Source of the DNA: Agapanthus africanus
Taxonomy: Eukaryota > Streptophyta > Magnoliopsida > Asparagales > Amaryllidaceae
Direction: 5' to 3'
DNA length: 64,000 nt
Assembly: GCA_030015575.1 (NCBI GenBank)
Contig: JASDDO010000019.1
Coordinates: 509,674,986 to 509,738,985, forward strand
Shown here: one piece after another, positions 21,452 through 33,650 of the stretch
How the letters are laid out: every line of letters starts with the position of its first letter
Numbering within the stretch: position 1 is the first letter of the stretch
Position numbers and translations under genes: made by a program
Notes under the pieces: model-generated
Database searches by the model: none
Seen by the model: the letters and a program-made list of their open reading frames with translations, nothing else
Told to the model about the DNA's origin: nothing

Positions 21452-22856
21452 TGTAGAGATTTTTACGATAAAAAATATATGTTACCGCAATCAAGAACGT
21501 CGTCGCTTGGTAGCTAGCCGGTGAATACGGGGCGGTCCACAGGGATGGTTTAAATCTCCTAAATATTCTTTACGAGCTAATTCCAAAGGGTGTTAGATCT
21601 TTTAATTAAAACTAAAAACTAAGTAGAGTTATACTAGGATTAGGAAACTTTCTAGGATTAGGTTTAGGTTTAGGTAAAGTTTGGTAAATAAAGATCTACA
21701 CCTCTTTCAATACCCTAAATTAGATATCATATTAGGAGTTATGGTAATTATTAATAAAGGGGATTAGGATGATTGGGAAGATGTTTCTTCCTCTAGATCC
21801 GTGTCCGTCCTTTCTTAATCCTTACCCTAACCTCCATGGAAAACTTTCAAATCCGGTCTTTTATACTACAGTATCACCGTTACCTCGTGGGTAGAGTGCC
21901 GTAGGGAGCGGAAGATGAAAGTATGCATGGAGTCCTAATTGTTCATAAGAGATTGGCAAAGAAAGAGATGAGAGATCTTCATCTTTCAAACCCTTCCCTA
22001 TTCCTAACTCTAACAAGCGAGGAAACTACTCGCTCATTGAGCGATCTACGAAAGACATAATTTTTATGAGTTTTGATTTAAGAGATTAAAGATCTACTGC
22101 AATTTAATAAAAATTCTAAACTAGATTAAACTAGGTGAAGAAGAGAAATTACCTACGGCAGAAATTAAAAATAAGACTAAGGCAGATAAATAAACCGACT
22201 TACGAATTGATGCTCTCCAAACTTCAAAAGAAATCTGAAATTTTATTGATGAAAAGAGGCATGAACAAATACAATGAATTGGGTCTCTATTTATAGGACA
22301 TAGAAAACCCTATGTTTACAATTGCCGCACGTCTGCATTTACAAAAATACCCCTAGGAAGACTAGTCAGCGCCGCCTCTGCATTTTGGTTAAAAATTTAA
22401 CTCCTACGTGCGTCACACGGCCGCGGAACCGTGCCCACAGCCAGGGTTTTGCCGCGGTTCCGCGGCCCAATATTGGTCTTGAATGCTGAAATTTTCTGGG
22501 CTGGCTCTGGGCTTTTTGGGGTTTCTATTTCTTCAGTACTTTTCTCAAATTGGCTTCTAGGTTTCTTCCAGATCTCCCTGTGAATTGCAGTGGGCTTTTA
22601 CCGTTGCTTCGAGACGAAATCTTGGACCTTGCATTGCCTTGTACTTTGTGAACTGATCTTCATGTAGGCTTGATCAAGATCCTTCTATTTGTTGGTCCTA
22701 GTCCCACTTTTTGCAACGTCTTTTATCTCTTTCACTGTTTTAGATCCAAGAACCTTTAACCAGTACTTATGTAGCAGACATGGGTCAAAAGCACCTGTTT
22801 ATTTGTAAAATACATAAGAATGGGGAATATAATAATGCAATATTATGGTATGAACA
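21452..22856 (-). repeat. D 5' LTR (about 1405 bp)
   Basis: On the plus strand it starts TGTAGAGA and ends TGAACA, giving TGTTC...CTACA on the minus strand. No second copy is in the window, so the length rests on the TG/CA ends and the flanking GTGGG duplication. It contains a CpG-rich hairpin (22419-22467). Confidence 0.75.
22419..22467. repeat. CpG-rich hairpin in the Athila D LTR
   Basis: GGCCGCGGAACCG (22419-22431) pairs with CGGTTCCGCGGCC (22455-22467). On the plus strand it is followed by CAATATTGGTCTTGA, close to the ATTGGTCT that follows the C hairpin. Confidence 0.85.
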
Positions 22857-23352
22857 GTGGGTTGCGGTTATTCGATGATGTACATTGTATATTTCTTGTA
22901 TCTAGTACTTTCCATCTACCACCTTCATGTATTGACTTAGAGACGAGTTGTGAGGATCGATGTCGTATATTCTTTTCACTCGGGTTGTCGTGCTCATGTG
23001 GGCCGGCCTTTTATATATGTGGTTTATCTTTTCTTCGCTATGGCGTCGTATATCTGTTGTGGTGGTTGTTTCCGCCGTTGGGAGAGATTTGCTCCCGTTT
23101 GGGTATGCTTTACTTTTATGTTATGTTTGTACCCGTTTCGGGGCTAGTTTTTACAATGGAGGTGCTGCCAAAATTTTTATCAAAAACAAACTTAAGTTTA
23201 AAGTTCTTGCATCGGGGTTATAAAGTGTTTTATTTTTTTTCCCTACTAGTAATGGTATAGATTGCTGGATTTTTGGCTTACTTAGATTGTGTTACGCCTG
23301 TTGACGTTACGTAGTCTACGTGCCGGTCATGTGCCCAATTTGGGTCGTGAAA
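22857..23352 (+). repeat. B 5' LTR, last 496 bp
   Basis: Matches 30956-31448 of the 3' LTR with scattered substitutions. The terminal CA has mutated to AA here. The divergence is clearly larger than between the two G LTRs, so B is older. Confidence 0.9.
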
Positions 23353-23356
23353 AAGT

Positions 23357-23368
23357 TGGTATCAGAGC
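23357..23368 (+). other. B primer binding site (tRNA-Met type)
   Basis: TGGTATCAGAGC, four bases after the LTR end. Confidence 0.9.
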
Positions 23369-23589
23369 GCTAGGTTTTACCTTTCGGATTGTAGCATGAC
23401 CTTGGTTTGATGGAGTACGTAACTTAAGCAGAGTAACGTAGCGTGTGTATGTTCCGTGGCATACTTACGAAATGGTGCTCCGCCTAAGTGATCTTAGGAC
23501 TTATTGCTTGAAAATTCCTTCCGTGATTACATATCCTTTTGATCCGATTTCTGTGTTCTTATCGAATCATGTTTCCATTTCCAGCCTTT

Positions 23590-24688
23590 ATGCCGCCGAA
23601 GACTACGAGGGCACAGAGAGCGGCCATGAGGGCCGGGGTCAGAGTTGACTCGTCTGAGACGAGGACTGGCCAGGTCGGTAAGCCCGTGGTGCAGGAGCAG
23701 ATTGTTCCACCTTCGACAGACCTTATGGCTATGCTAGGGGCTGGTATGCAGGATTTGCACCAGATGATGGGGTCGTTAGTTGAGGCCATTTGAGCGCAGG
23801 GGCAGGTGATTGTTCCACCCGTTATGGGGACAGTGTTGGTGCCTACTGTTCAAGCGGTTGTACCTACAGCTACGGAGGTGATCACCGTATCGCTATCGGA
23901 GTTCATGAGGCTGAGGCCTCCGGTTTTCACTGGTACCGATGCAGCCGAGGATCCGCAGTCGTTTATCGACCGGATGGACAGGATATTTCGTTCGCTTAGA
24001 TGCTCCGACACGAGATGGGCGGAGTTTGCGAGCTTTCGTCTCGAGGGTCTGGCCCAGAAGTGGTGTGAGTCCTTAGAGAAGGGCAGAGCCGCGGGTCTTC
24101 CCATATGACCTGGGGTGCATTCGTGATGGTGTTTCTTGCACGTTTTCTTCTGCTGAGCGTCAGGGATGGTCGAGCGTGCAGATTCGAGTCGTTACGCCAG
24201 ACTCAGGGTATGACGGTGGCCGAGTATGATGTGCTGTTTACCGAGCTGTCTGTGTATGTTCCGTATTTGGTTGCTACGGAGGCGATGAGGGTTAAGAGGT
24301 TTCTTCGAGGCCTGCTTACCCATTTGTTCCTCGCTATCAACATTCAGCATTGTGACACCTACGCAGCAGTAGTGGACGCAGCCCTGTTGGTTGAGGAGCG
24401 TCTTTCTGAGACGTCGGCTGCTCCAGAACCGAAGAGGGTTCGTACTGGCGATTCAGCAGGGAGGCGGGCATTTAGACGTCATGACAGTTCCTGTTCAGAT
24501 ACTGGGGTAATGGAGGTTCGGGATGAGGTCAGCTTTTTAGCTCGTATCCTCAGGAGTGGCAGCAGTTTGCATCTGGATGTTACCGGTGCGGGAGTCTGGG
24601 TCATCGGGTTCGAGATTGTACTGGGCCACATGAGTGCGAGGCAGCTGTACCGCAGGTTACCTTACCACCTTCTCCACCGTAGAGGGCA
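23590..24688 (+). pseudogene. Broken gag of chromovirus B
   Basis: The start ATG gives MPPKTTRAQRA, the same N-terminus as G gag. A TGA at 23791-23793 interrupts the first frame. The capsid part follows in the same frame (EFMRLRPPVFTGTDAAEDPQ, FRLEGLAQKWCES), then a shift near 24103 moves to another frame (FLARFLLLSVRD, QTQGMTVAEYD, VKRFLRGL). A further shift near 24480 leads to the pol frame. No intact zinc knuckle is seen. Gag would form the particle core; this copy cannot. Confidence 0.85.
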
Positions 24689-27600
24689 TTGCCCCTTATG
24701 CCTGTTGTTGCTCCGCATCAAACTTTTGTTCCGAGAGGTCGGGGACGTGGTGGTTTTGTACAGAGAGGGCGGGGTGGTAGAGGCGGAGATCATCCAGTCG
24801 CCGGTAGAGGGCAGGCTCGGGTGTTTTCCTTGACTCATCAGGACGCACAGGCGTCCAATGCAGTGGTTACAGGTACTCTTTCTGTATGTTCTTTTGATGC
24901 GCACCTCTTATTTGTTCCGGGATCTACGCATTCGTATGTTTCTACGCACTTTGTGCCGTGTTTGGGCCGAGAGTCGTGTTCGCTAGATCAGCCTCTTGTC
25001 GTGATTACACCTGTTGGCGATTCATTCATCGCGCGTTTTGTGTTTCGGCCGTGTGCCGTTCAGATTGGAGATAGAGAGTCGTCCGTCGATTTGATCCTTC
25101 TAGATATGTTGGACTTTGATGTTCTCCTTGGCATGGACTGGTTGGCAGCTTGTTTTGCGTCGGTGGACTGCCGTGAGAAGACTGTCAGTTTCAGTTTTCC
25201 GGGCGAGTCTGTTTGGGTTGTGCAGGGGGACCGTGGTGTCTCCCATCACAGTTTGATTTCTGCCCTTTCCGCTAGTCGGTATTTTTGGAGGGGATGTCGG
25301 GGATTCTTGGATTTCATTTTTGATACTGGGGCTACAGTAGGGTCGTTAGACCAGGTTCCTATCGTGCGAGAGTTTCTCGACGTTTTTCCCGATGAGTTAC
25401 CTGGTTTGCCGCCAGAGCGCGATATTGAGTTTTGCATTGATCTGATTCCTGGCATGGGGCCTATTTCTATACCGCCTTACCGGATGGCTCCGGCAGAGCT
25501 TAGAGAGATTAAAGATCAATTGCAAGAGTTGCTTGATAAGGGACTTGTGCATCCGTGTGTTTCTCCGTGGGGAGCTCCTGTGTTGTTCGTCAAGAAGAAG
25601 GACGGCAGTTTGAGGTTGTGTATCGATTATCATCAATTGAACCGAGTTATGGTGCGGAACAGGTATCCTTTACCTCGCATTGACAATTTGTTTGATCAGC
25701 TCCAGGATGCGAAACATTTTTCTAAGGTTGATCTGCGTTCGGGTTATCATCAGTTGCGGGTTCGGAATGATGACATTCCGAAGACTACTTTTCGTACACG
25801 CTACGAGCATTATGAGTTTCTGGTGATGTCGTTCGGACTCACCAATGCCCCAGCAGCGTTCATAGATCTGATGAACCAGATTTTCAGACTGTTCCTCGAC
25901 CAGTTCATTATCGTGTTTATTGATGACATTCTGGTCTACTGTAGGAGTCGAGAGGAGGAGGAACATCACTTGAGGATTGCTTTGCAAATTTTGAGCGAGC
26001 ACCAGCTGTATGCTAAATTCTCAAAGTGCGCATTTTGGCTTGATAGAGTTGACTTCCTGGGTCATGTGGTGACGGGAGATGGTATTCTTGTAGACCCAAG
26101 GAAGATCGAGGCTGTACAGTTTTGGCCCAGACCTGTATCCGTGACTGAGGTCCGTAGCTTGTTGAGCTTAGCTGGTTATTACCGCCGTTTCGTGCAGGAT
26201 TTTTAGAGTATCGCTGCACCGCTGACCGGACTGACCCGGAAAGGGGCTCTTTTTCTTTTGAATAATGCGTGCGAGCAGAGTTTTCAGCAGTTGAAGACTC
26301 GGTTGACGACGGCACCAGTTCTATCTTTTCTTTCTAGATCGGGTGGTTTTGTTATTTACTGTGATGCGTCTCGAGTAGGGCTCGGTTGTGTACTGATGCA
26401 GAATGATAGAGTGATTGCATATGTTTCTAGGCAGCTGAAGAAACACAAGCAAAATTACACCACTCACGATCTTGAGATGGTTGTGGTGGTCTTTGCGCTG
26501 AAGATTTGGAGACACTACTTGTATGGGGAGTCGTGTCAGATTTTCATGGACCACAAGAGCTTGAAGTATATCTTCCAGCAGCGGGATATGAATCTGAGAC
26601 AGCGCCGGTGGATGGAGCTTGTGAAGGATTATGATGGTGAGATCCTTTATCACCCGGGCAAGGTGAATGTGGTAGCTGACGCTTTGAGTCGTAGGCCCGA
26701 GGTTAGCTTGTCCCAGTTGAGCGCAGTTCAGAGACAGTCGTTTGCAGATTGGTAGACCTTGTGCGATGGTAAAGTACAGTTTGAGTTCACTACCACTGGG
26801 GGACAGCTTGCTCATGTCCGTGCCCGTCCGCTTCTACTGGATCATATCCGTGAGGCGCAGCCCAGTGATGCCCATTTGGTTCAGATTCTTGAGCTTGTTC
26901 GGCAGTGTACAGATTCAGAGTTCTTGATTGATGACCAGGGTGTGCTACATTACGGGATTCACGTGTGTGTACCGGATAGTGATGGGTTGAGACGCGAGAT
27001 CCTAGAGCAGGCACATCAGTCAGCCTTTAGCGTTCATCCAGGTTCCACCAAGATGAACCGGGATTTGAGAGACTTTTACTGGTGAGAAGGGATGAAGCGC
27101 GATGTTTCGAACTTCGTTTCGAGGTGCTTGACTTGTCAGCAAGTTAAGGCTGAGCATCAGAGACCGGCTGGAGAGTTGCAGCCTTTACCCGTTCCTAAGT
27201 GGAAATGGGAGCAGATTTCCATGGACTTTGTTGTGGGTCTACCCAGGACCAGTCGGCGGTATGACACCATTTGGGTGATTGTTGACCGATTGACGAAAGC
27301 GGCTCACTTCCTTCCAGTGAAAACCACTTTCGGTTATGCTCAGTTGTATATAGATAAGATTGTACGTTTGCACGGAGTTCCCACATGCATTGTATCCGAC
27401 AGAGGCACCCAGTTTACTAGCCGTCTTTAGCAGAAGCTCCAGGAAGCTTTGGATACTCGGTTGAGTTTTAGCACCGCTTTCCACCCTCAGACTGACAGTC
27501 AGTCAGAGCGGACTATACAGACTCTGGAGGATATACTTCGTGCGTGTGTACTTGATTTTGGTGGCAGTTGGGAGTGTCACTTGCCGTTGATTGAGTTCTC

Positions 27601-28264
27601 CTACAACAACAGCTTTCAGAAGACTATTCAGATGGCACCTTTCGAGGCTTTGTATGGTAGGAAGTGTCGATCGCCAGTCTGTTAGACCGAACTAAGTGAC
27701 AGTAGGGTTTTGGGACCCCAGCTAGTTCAGGAGACTACGGAGAAGATCCAGCTGATTCAGGACAGGATGAGAGCAGCCGAGAGCAGACATAAGTCATATG
27801 CCGACCGTCGTCGTCGCAGATTTGAGTTTGCAGCAGGGGATCATGTATTCCTGTGGATTTCTCCGATGAAGGGCGTTATGAGATTTGGGAGAAAGGGGAA
27901 GCTTAGTCCCCGATTTGTAAGTCCTTTCGAGATGCTTGAGCGAGTTGGTACCGTTGCTTACCGTTTGGTGCTCCCGCACAGTTTTCCGTATGTTCACCCC
28001 GTGTTCCATATGTCGATAATTCGTAGATACCTTTATGTCCCTTGTTACATGATTCAGCACGAGACCGTTCATCTTGAGCGTGATCTTTCGTTCACCGAGC
28101 AGCCGATAGTTATATTGGATCAGCTGGTGAAGAAACTTCGGTCAAAGGTCTTACAATCTGTGAAGGTTCTTTGGCGCAGCCTGACTAGTGAGAAGATCAC
28201 TTGGGAAACCGAGAGTGAGATATGGAAGAAATTCCCTCATCTCATTGAAGGTACGCTTGTATGA
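24689..28264 (+). pseudogene. Broken pol of chromovirus B (PR-RT-RH-INT-chromodomain)
   Basis: One reading frame of nearly 1190 codons with five in-frame stops (26204, 26753, 27083, 27428, 27683). Protease: [12 protein letters not shown], where the catalytic Asp is replaced by Val, then the LLGMDWLA signature. Reverse transcriptase: [24 protein letters not shown] and the active-site box VFIDDILVY. RNase H: FVIYCDAS to VVADALSRR. Integrase: two His (AHQSAFSVHPG), CLTC, then the D,D,E residues in SMDFVVGLP, VSDRGTQFTS and [17 protein letters not shown]-like KLSPRFVSPFE and a chromodomain-like end (SVKVLWRS...ITWETESEIWKKFPHL) follow. Compared with G, three of the stops replace Trp codons and one a Gln codon. 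Confidence 0.92.
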
Positions 28265-28292
28265 AATTTTAATTCGGGGACGAATTTTCTTT

Positions 28293-28302
28293 AAGGGGGG
28301 AT
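28293..28302 (+). other. B polypurine tract
   Basis: AAGGGGGGAT directly before TGTAACAC, preceded by TTCGGGGACGAATTTTCTTT, a common gypsy 3' end. Confidence 0.88.
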
Positions 28303-29561
28303 TGTAACACCTTAGAATGTGATTAGTGTTAATTAAGCGATAATACGGGTTTTTAAGGAAAAGTTTAGCAAATCGGGTTCCTCACATTTTATAACAATTA
28401 ATTAATATTTTTATATTATTTGTTATGGCTTGTATACACATGTGCACGTGAAAGTGAGGCTATATTAGTGTTAACCTTGTTTAGCAACCATGACACCCGA
28501 AGCTAAACCTTGCCAATTTAACCATGCCTTAAACCTTTCTAGATCTTTTGGGTGTGAGAAATATCTTTTTGGAGTGAGAGAGAGGTGGCTAGTGAGTCAT
28601 GGAAACATTAATGGCATTAATGAGGTGAGGGGAGGAAAGTAAGCATAAGGAAATTGTTCACCCTACACTCACGCTCTCACCCTTTTCTCTCTTCACTTTC
28701 ACATTTTCTCTCACTCTTAATCATTTCTCATTTTCCTCAACCCCAAACTGAACCCTTACCTCCTCTTCATAAATCCTTGCAAAAACTTCACAAAATCCCA
28801 TTTAAACACTTCAAACGTCTTAATTTTGCCACTAGGTTGTCTTGGAGCTAGGAAAGCTTGGATTTTTGAGCAATAGTGGCTAGGTAATGATCTCTAAACT
28901 GTTAAATAGGTGTTTTATTGTTGCTTAGCTTGTTAGTTGCTGTTTAAAACACTTAAGGTATCGTTTCGTGCAAATATCGAATTTTTAGTGCCAACTTTGA
29001 GTCTCTGTGATCTGCTGTAGAACCAGGTGTTTTCTGGAAAAGTTCTCATCACAGTGACATAGTGTTGAGGTATAGAAACCACCATAAAAACATGAGACCA
29101 CCCCTCTAAAGACAGGCCGCGGAATTATTAGTTTTGGCCGCAAATTGTGACCAGAGTGGGAGCTGTAGTGTAGGGGTTTGGGCGTAGGGTCTCTGTGGTT
29201 GTTTGTGGTCTCGTAGTAATTGCAACTTTCACCAATTGTTTGTGTATCAAAATCTGGGACTACTTTACCTTATTCTAGTGTTTGGGAACGCGCGTTACGT
29301 GATCCGACACGGTTCGTGATCTCGTGTAGCATTTGCGCGTGGGCTGGTTTTGGTGTGTTGCTACACACGTTAGCCGTTAGACGAACACTTGTGAGTTGGA
29401 TTGGAGTTGGTGCGTTGGTCAAACGTAGTGTGTACGTGTTATTGATCGCTTTCTCATATTTGCATTATTATGTTTTGTGTTAACAGGATCGCAGGCAGGG
29501 ACTTCGAGCGCTGCGATGAAAGGGAAACAGTTGATTGGATCGACCTAGCTTGAGATTGTTG

Positions 29562-29582
29562 GTGAGTAGACTTAACATCTAT
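29562..29582 (+). promoter_or_regulatory. Donor-like GTGAGT in a hairpin (B copy)
   Basis: GTGAGT overlaps GTAGACTTAACATCTAT; GTAGA pairs with TCTAT, including one G-U. It has the same position and context as the A1 and G copies. Confidence 0.5.
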
Positions 29583-29730
29583 GGGGAAATCATCCGTATG
29601 GCGTTAAGCGTCAGGGCTAGATACGATATGATATTAGCCGCATGTTTATATGCACATATAGAGATGGTGCATGAACTTCATTGCATAGTTAGTTGTTGTG
29701 CCTGAACATGTACCTATTGTACACTACACT

Positions 29731-29791
29731 ATTATTGATAGTCCATGTTGCACGAGTACCAATTATATGCTGCACACACACTGTCGGTAAT
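29731..29791 (+). promoter_or_regulatory. Covarying 11-bp stem in the LTR (B copy)
   Basis: ATTATTGATAG (29731-29741) can pair over its full length with CTGTCGGTAAT (29781-29791) as RNA, using three G-U pairs. TGCC follows, as in A1. Confidence 0.6.
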
Positions 29792-30240
29792 TGCCATGAT
29801 ACGCACAACACAATCATTCATTGGATATACCTTGCTATTGGTTAGCGATATAGAGGAATTTATTCTTGTGCGATGGCGCATTTGACATATAGCATACCTG
29901 TACACCTACATGCTTACATATATGCCTTGCTATACCTACATGCTTATACATATACCTTGCTATAGTTGTATGTTCAGATTTATATGACATATATATCGGT
30001 GGTATGGGACGCTGTTATATATGTATATTGGATTTGGATACTTGGGAACCGCGTGATATATTTAATGACTTGATGCATTTAAATAGCGGATGTTTCCCTT
30101 GATATGCTCATATTGTTGTTCTATGTTGCATATGTTATATTACATGGATTTACGCATTTGAGATTTGTGTTCATGCGATTTGGGGGATTTCAAGTGTCAA
30201 TAATTGGGCACTTATAATCCGAGAGATATATGGATATTGA

Positions 30241-30441
30241 AAACCGATACGTGGAACATAAGTGTCGAGGTAGAACACTTGGGTTTCGAGGAACGTATGA
30301 ATATCAGAAAACCGATACGTGGAACATAAGTGTCGAGGTTGGATACTTGGATTTCGAGGAACGTATAGATATCAGAAAACCGATACGTGGAACATAAGTG
30401 TCGAGGTTGGACACTTGGGTTTCGAGGAACATATAGATACG
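30241..30441 (+). repeat. Three 67-bp tandem repeats in the B LTR
   Basis: Units start AAACCGATACGTGGAACATA at about 30241, 30308 and 30375. Each holds AAGTGTC and, in two of the three, a pairing GACACTT. The other Tekay LTRs have a single GTGTC...GACAC hairpin at this place. Confidence 0.88.
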
Positions 30442-31448
30442 AGTATTTATGTATCGATGCTGGGCATTAGTTTTCATGATATTTCGGGTGTCGATGTTTG
30501 ACACTCAGGTTACATGAGGTTTATTGGGGGCCGATATGATGGCCAATTTGAGGGCCGATCTGAGGATTCTGGGATTTGGGGTGTTGTTGATTTACACCGG
30601 GTTTTTCCATGCTTATGATTTGTCCATGAGATTATTATTTATCCCGCACTCAGTATTTAGTTGATATGCATTTGATTCATGTAGATATAGTACCCTGGTG
30701 GTGTACCTTGATTATGATAGTTGCATATTCATATTGCCATATCTATGCTACCATCTTACATAAGATTATTTATTGCTGTTAATACATACTTGCGATTACA
30801 GTATAATGTTATTTACTATTCACGAGTTGGCAACTCACCCCCGTTGTACCGCAGGGTTTTTCAGGTCAGATCATCAGAGTGGTCGCGACAGGGTGCCTTG
30901 TTATCTCTACTTTTGCGGATACCGCTACGGTTGGCTGTGAGGCCGGTTGCTTTAGGTGGGTTGCGATTATCCGATTATGTACATTGTATATTTCTTGTAT
31001 CTAGTACTCTCCATCTACCACCTTCATGTATTGACATAGAGACAAGTTGTGAGGATCGATGTTGTATATTCTTTTTACTCGGGTTGTCGTACTCATGTGA
31101 GCCGGCCTTTTATATATGTGGTTTATCTTTTCTTCGCTGCGGCATCGTATATCTGTTGTGTTGGTTGTTTCCGCCGTTGGGCGAGATTCGCTCCCGTTGG
31201 AGGATGCTTTACTTTTATCTTATGTTTGTACCCATTTCGGGGAAAGTTTTTACAGACGAGGTGTTGCTGAAATTTTTATGAAAAACAAACTTAAGTTTAA
31301 AGTTTTTGCATCGGGGTTATAAATTGTTTTATTTTTTCCTACTAGTAATGGTTTAGATTGCTGGGTTTTCGGCTTACTTAGATTGCATTACGCATGTTGA
31401 CGTTACGTAGTCTAAGTGTCGGTCATGTGCCCAATTTGGGTCGTGACA

Positions 31449-31642
31449 CAAATATACATCCTAAGCGGTTTACCAATATGTCACAGAGAGACAATATAAG
31501 TGTACATGTTATGATAAAGAGCAACCAAATAGCATACTATCATGTCGAGCAAGAAAGTCCTCCCTATATATATGTCCCAGCATCCACTATAATATACATA
31601 ACATGTACAATAATGGCCTCTAGGGCATACATATAACTAACA
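31449..31642 (-). repeat. E 3' LTR fragment (194 bp)
   Basis: Minus strand starts TGTTAGTTATATG and contains GATAGTATGCTAT, shared with the C LTR (about 15310). B cuts it on the left; CAAAT (31449-31453) is the likely target duplication. Confidence 0.82.
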
Positions 31643-31655
31643 ATCTCCCACTTGC
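31643..31655 (-). other. E polypurine tract
   Basis: Minus strand GCAAGTGGGAGAT, identical to the C signature. Confidence 0.85.
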
Positions 31656-32760
31656 ACTATGGCCAGTTGTTGTAGTATCTCATACCCAACGTCCTATGAA
31701 AGTCTCTCGTGGGAAAGGCCTCGGTGTGTGGATCCGCTGTGTTATCCATTCATGTCATCTCTCTTGACCTTGATCCCCTGGAGATCAACCATCTCCATGA
31801 TCAGGTAATACTGCCTCAGAATATGTCTAGATCACTGATGGGATCTGGGTTCTTAGGCTAAAACCACAACTCCATTGTCACACAATGGTTGGAACCATGT
31901 TCAACTCATGAACAAGAAATACCCAGACCACCTCTTTGGTAGAATCATTGGTAGCGATGTATCCAGCCTTTATTGTCTAGATTACCACGGTATATAGTTT
32001 GGATCCCTTCCAACACGTCGTCCCACCACTGAGGGTAAAGACAAAGCCTGTGACTGACTATCAGTCGACCTTATCACTCTGGAAGCTAGAAACAAGAACA
32101 TTCTTTTAGTGCTTCTTAAGTACTTAAGAACGTCCTTCACAACTTACCAGTGATTCTCCCAAGATCCGATTAATTCCTGATCACTACACCAAGTGAGTTA
32201 ACTATATCTGGTCTGGTACATAATAGCGCATAAATGATAGATCCTATTGCCGAAGCATAGGATATCCCTTGTATGCGAGCTCTCTCCAAATCAGTCTCAA
32301 GAGACATCTTTTTGGAGAGAGTGATTCCTGAGTAACTGGGCGAACCACCACACTTAGAATCCTCCATACTAAATCTCTTTAGTATGGTGTTAATGTACCT
32401 GAATTTGGGACACTCCCAACATCCACTTAGATCTATCTCATTGATCTCTATCCCCTAGATGTAGTAGGCATCAACCAGATCTGTTCTGGAGAATCCTTGT
32501 GATAAGAGGAGCTTGACCGAGCGTAGCATAGGAAACCATTTCCTATCAAGAGAAAGACAGTCTTACTCTCTACTATCTTCTTGTATATACAAGGTTCAAC
32601 TATCTTTTTGATCAAGTCAAACTCTTTGACTATCATATCAAAATAGACGTTCCAACTCCGCGTTGTATGCTTCAACTAAGCATCTTGCATATCTATCTGC
32701 TGCTCCCACTAGTCTATGATGCCCTCTGGCAGTCATGTATACGCTCCTTTCTAAATCATA
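31656..32760 (-). pseudogene. Copia RT/RNase H remnants of E
   Basis: At 32448-32675 the minus strand encodes SWNVYFDMIVKEFDLIKK, VEPCIYKK and VFLLIGN, the copia reverse-transcriptase stretch around the YVDD box; the box itself is missing here. At 32170-32367 it encodes MEDSKCGG, GITLSKKMS and YASAIGSIIYALLCTRPDI, a block standard in TNT1-like elements between RT and RNase H. The RNase H end (AD-P-TEAF) is at about 31714-31738. The pieces are in different frames with stops between. Confidence 0.85.
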
Positions 32761-33650
32761 TTTAGAAAAGCGGTCATGACGTGCAACTTCCAGATATTGT
32801 AGTCATGGTATGCGGCGATGGTAAGTAGGATCCGGATGGACTTAAGTATAGCCTCTGGAGAAAATGTTTGATCACAATCCACACCTGGTTATATGACGAG
32901 AACCTTTTACTACAAGTCTATCTTTGAAAGTCTCAAATTTTCCATCTACACCAAGTAATCTTCTCAAGATATACTTGATCCTGATGGGGATTTAACCCTT
33001 CAGATAAAGCAACCAAAGTCCATACTTTGTTGGTGTATATGGATTCCATCTCAGATCTTATTGCATCCAGTCTTTTCACAGAGTCCCAACTCGTGAAGGC
33101 CTGCTGAATCTAGTCGGGTCATCATCAACCATGATGCAATCCTCGCTCCCACTGTTACCGAGAATAATCGTATTTTCTCTCAGGTGGGTGAGGAACCCTA
33201 CCAAACTCACGGAGAGGCTGAGGTTCGTTGGAGACTATTGAATCCTCCGGTTTCACTAAATCATCAGTCGTAGTTTTACAGCTAGAACTGACCTTACCTC
33301 GAGTATGTCCGGATTTTGCTTTTCAACATAGGCCGGACAACCCTATATCTTAACTTGCTTAAGACATGGTCTCTTTCTATACCATATCACATATGGAGTG
33401 GTATGCACTGATTTGGTGGAAACCCTTATTCAATAGGTATGCAGCTTCTCAAATGCATAACTCCAAAAGGAAATAGGAAACTCAGCAGTACTCATCATAG
33501 AGCGCACCATATCTCATAGGGTGCGATTGCCCCACCCCGACACACCATTATGCTGTGGTGTATATGGAGGAGTAATACTGAGAGAGAATCTCATTCTCTT
33601 TTAGATAAACCAGGAATTCCATGCCCAAGTATTGTCCTCCTTGATCATAT
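32761..33650 (-). pseudogene. Decayed integrase C-terminal / RT N-terminal region of E
   Basis: By position it lies between the recognised integrase and RT pieces. Short matches can be sensed, but no frame stays open and I cannot place motifs with certainty. Confidence 0.45.

Larger units (their letters stand above)
17419..22856 (-). mobile_element. Element D: Athila-type Ty3/gypsy, 5' half (LTR, gag, protease)
   Basis: Read on the minus strand, this gives LTR, primer site, leader, gag and protease, then it is cut by copia C. The reverse transcriptase and integrase should lie left of the window. The primer site TGGCGCCGTTGCCGGGG and the protein types indicate Athila (Athila/Tat group). The LTR ends abut GTGGG (22857-22861), which is also present at the matching place in B's intact 3' LTR (30956-30960). 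This shows D inserted into B's 5' LTR. Confidence 0.88.
22857..31448 (+). mobile_element. Element B: Tekay/Del chromovirus (Ty3/gypsy), 5' LTR truncated by D
   Basis: LTR fragment, tRNA-Met primer site, gag, pol in the order protease, RT, RNase H, integrase, chromodomain, polypurine tract and a full 3' LTR. The gypsy gene order and the C-terminal chromodomain place it among Tekay-type chromoviruses. The left part of the 5' LTR is missing because D inserted at GTGGG. It is itself inserted in the LTR of copia E; E resumes at 31449. Confidence 0.92.
28303..31448 (+). repeat. B 3' LTR (3146 bp)
   Basis: TGTAACAC...GTGACA. It contains a donor-like TAG|GTAATG (28884), a T-rich intron-like stretch, an acceptor TTAACAG (29486), a 75-nt exon-like block and GTGAGT in a hairpin (29562-29582). 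It also has an 11-bp wobble-containing stem (29731-29791), 67-bp tandem repeats (30241-30441), the palindrome GAGTTGGCAACTC (30824-30836) and an acceptor-like TTTTTCAG (30864). A decayed CCGCGG remnant is at about 29115. Confidence 0.92.

Noticed and set aside
30241..30441. CRISPR-like array
   Set aside because: Three contiguous 67-bp units without spacers in a plant retrotransposon LTR.
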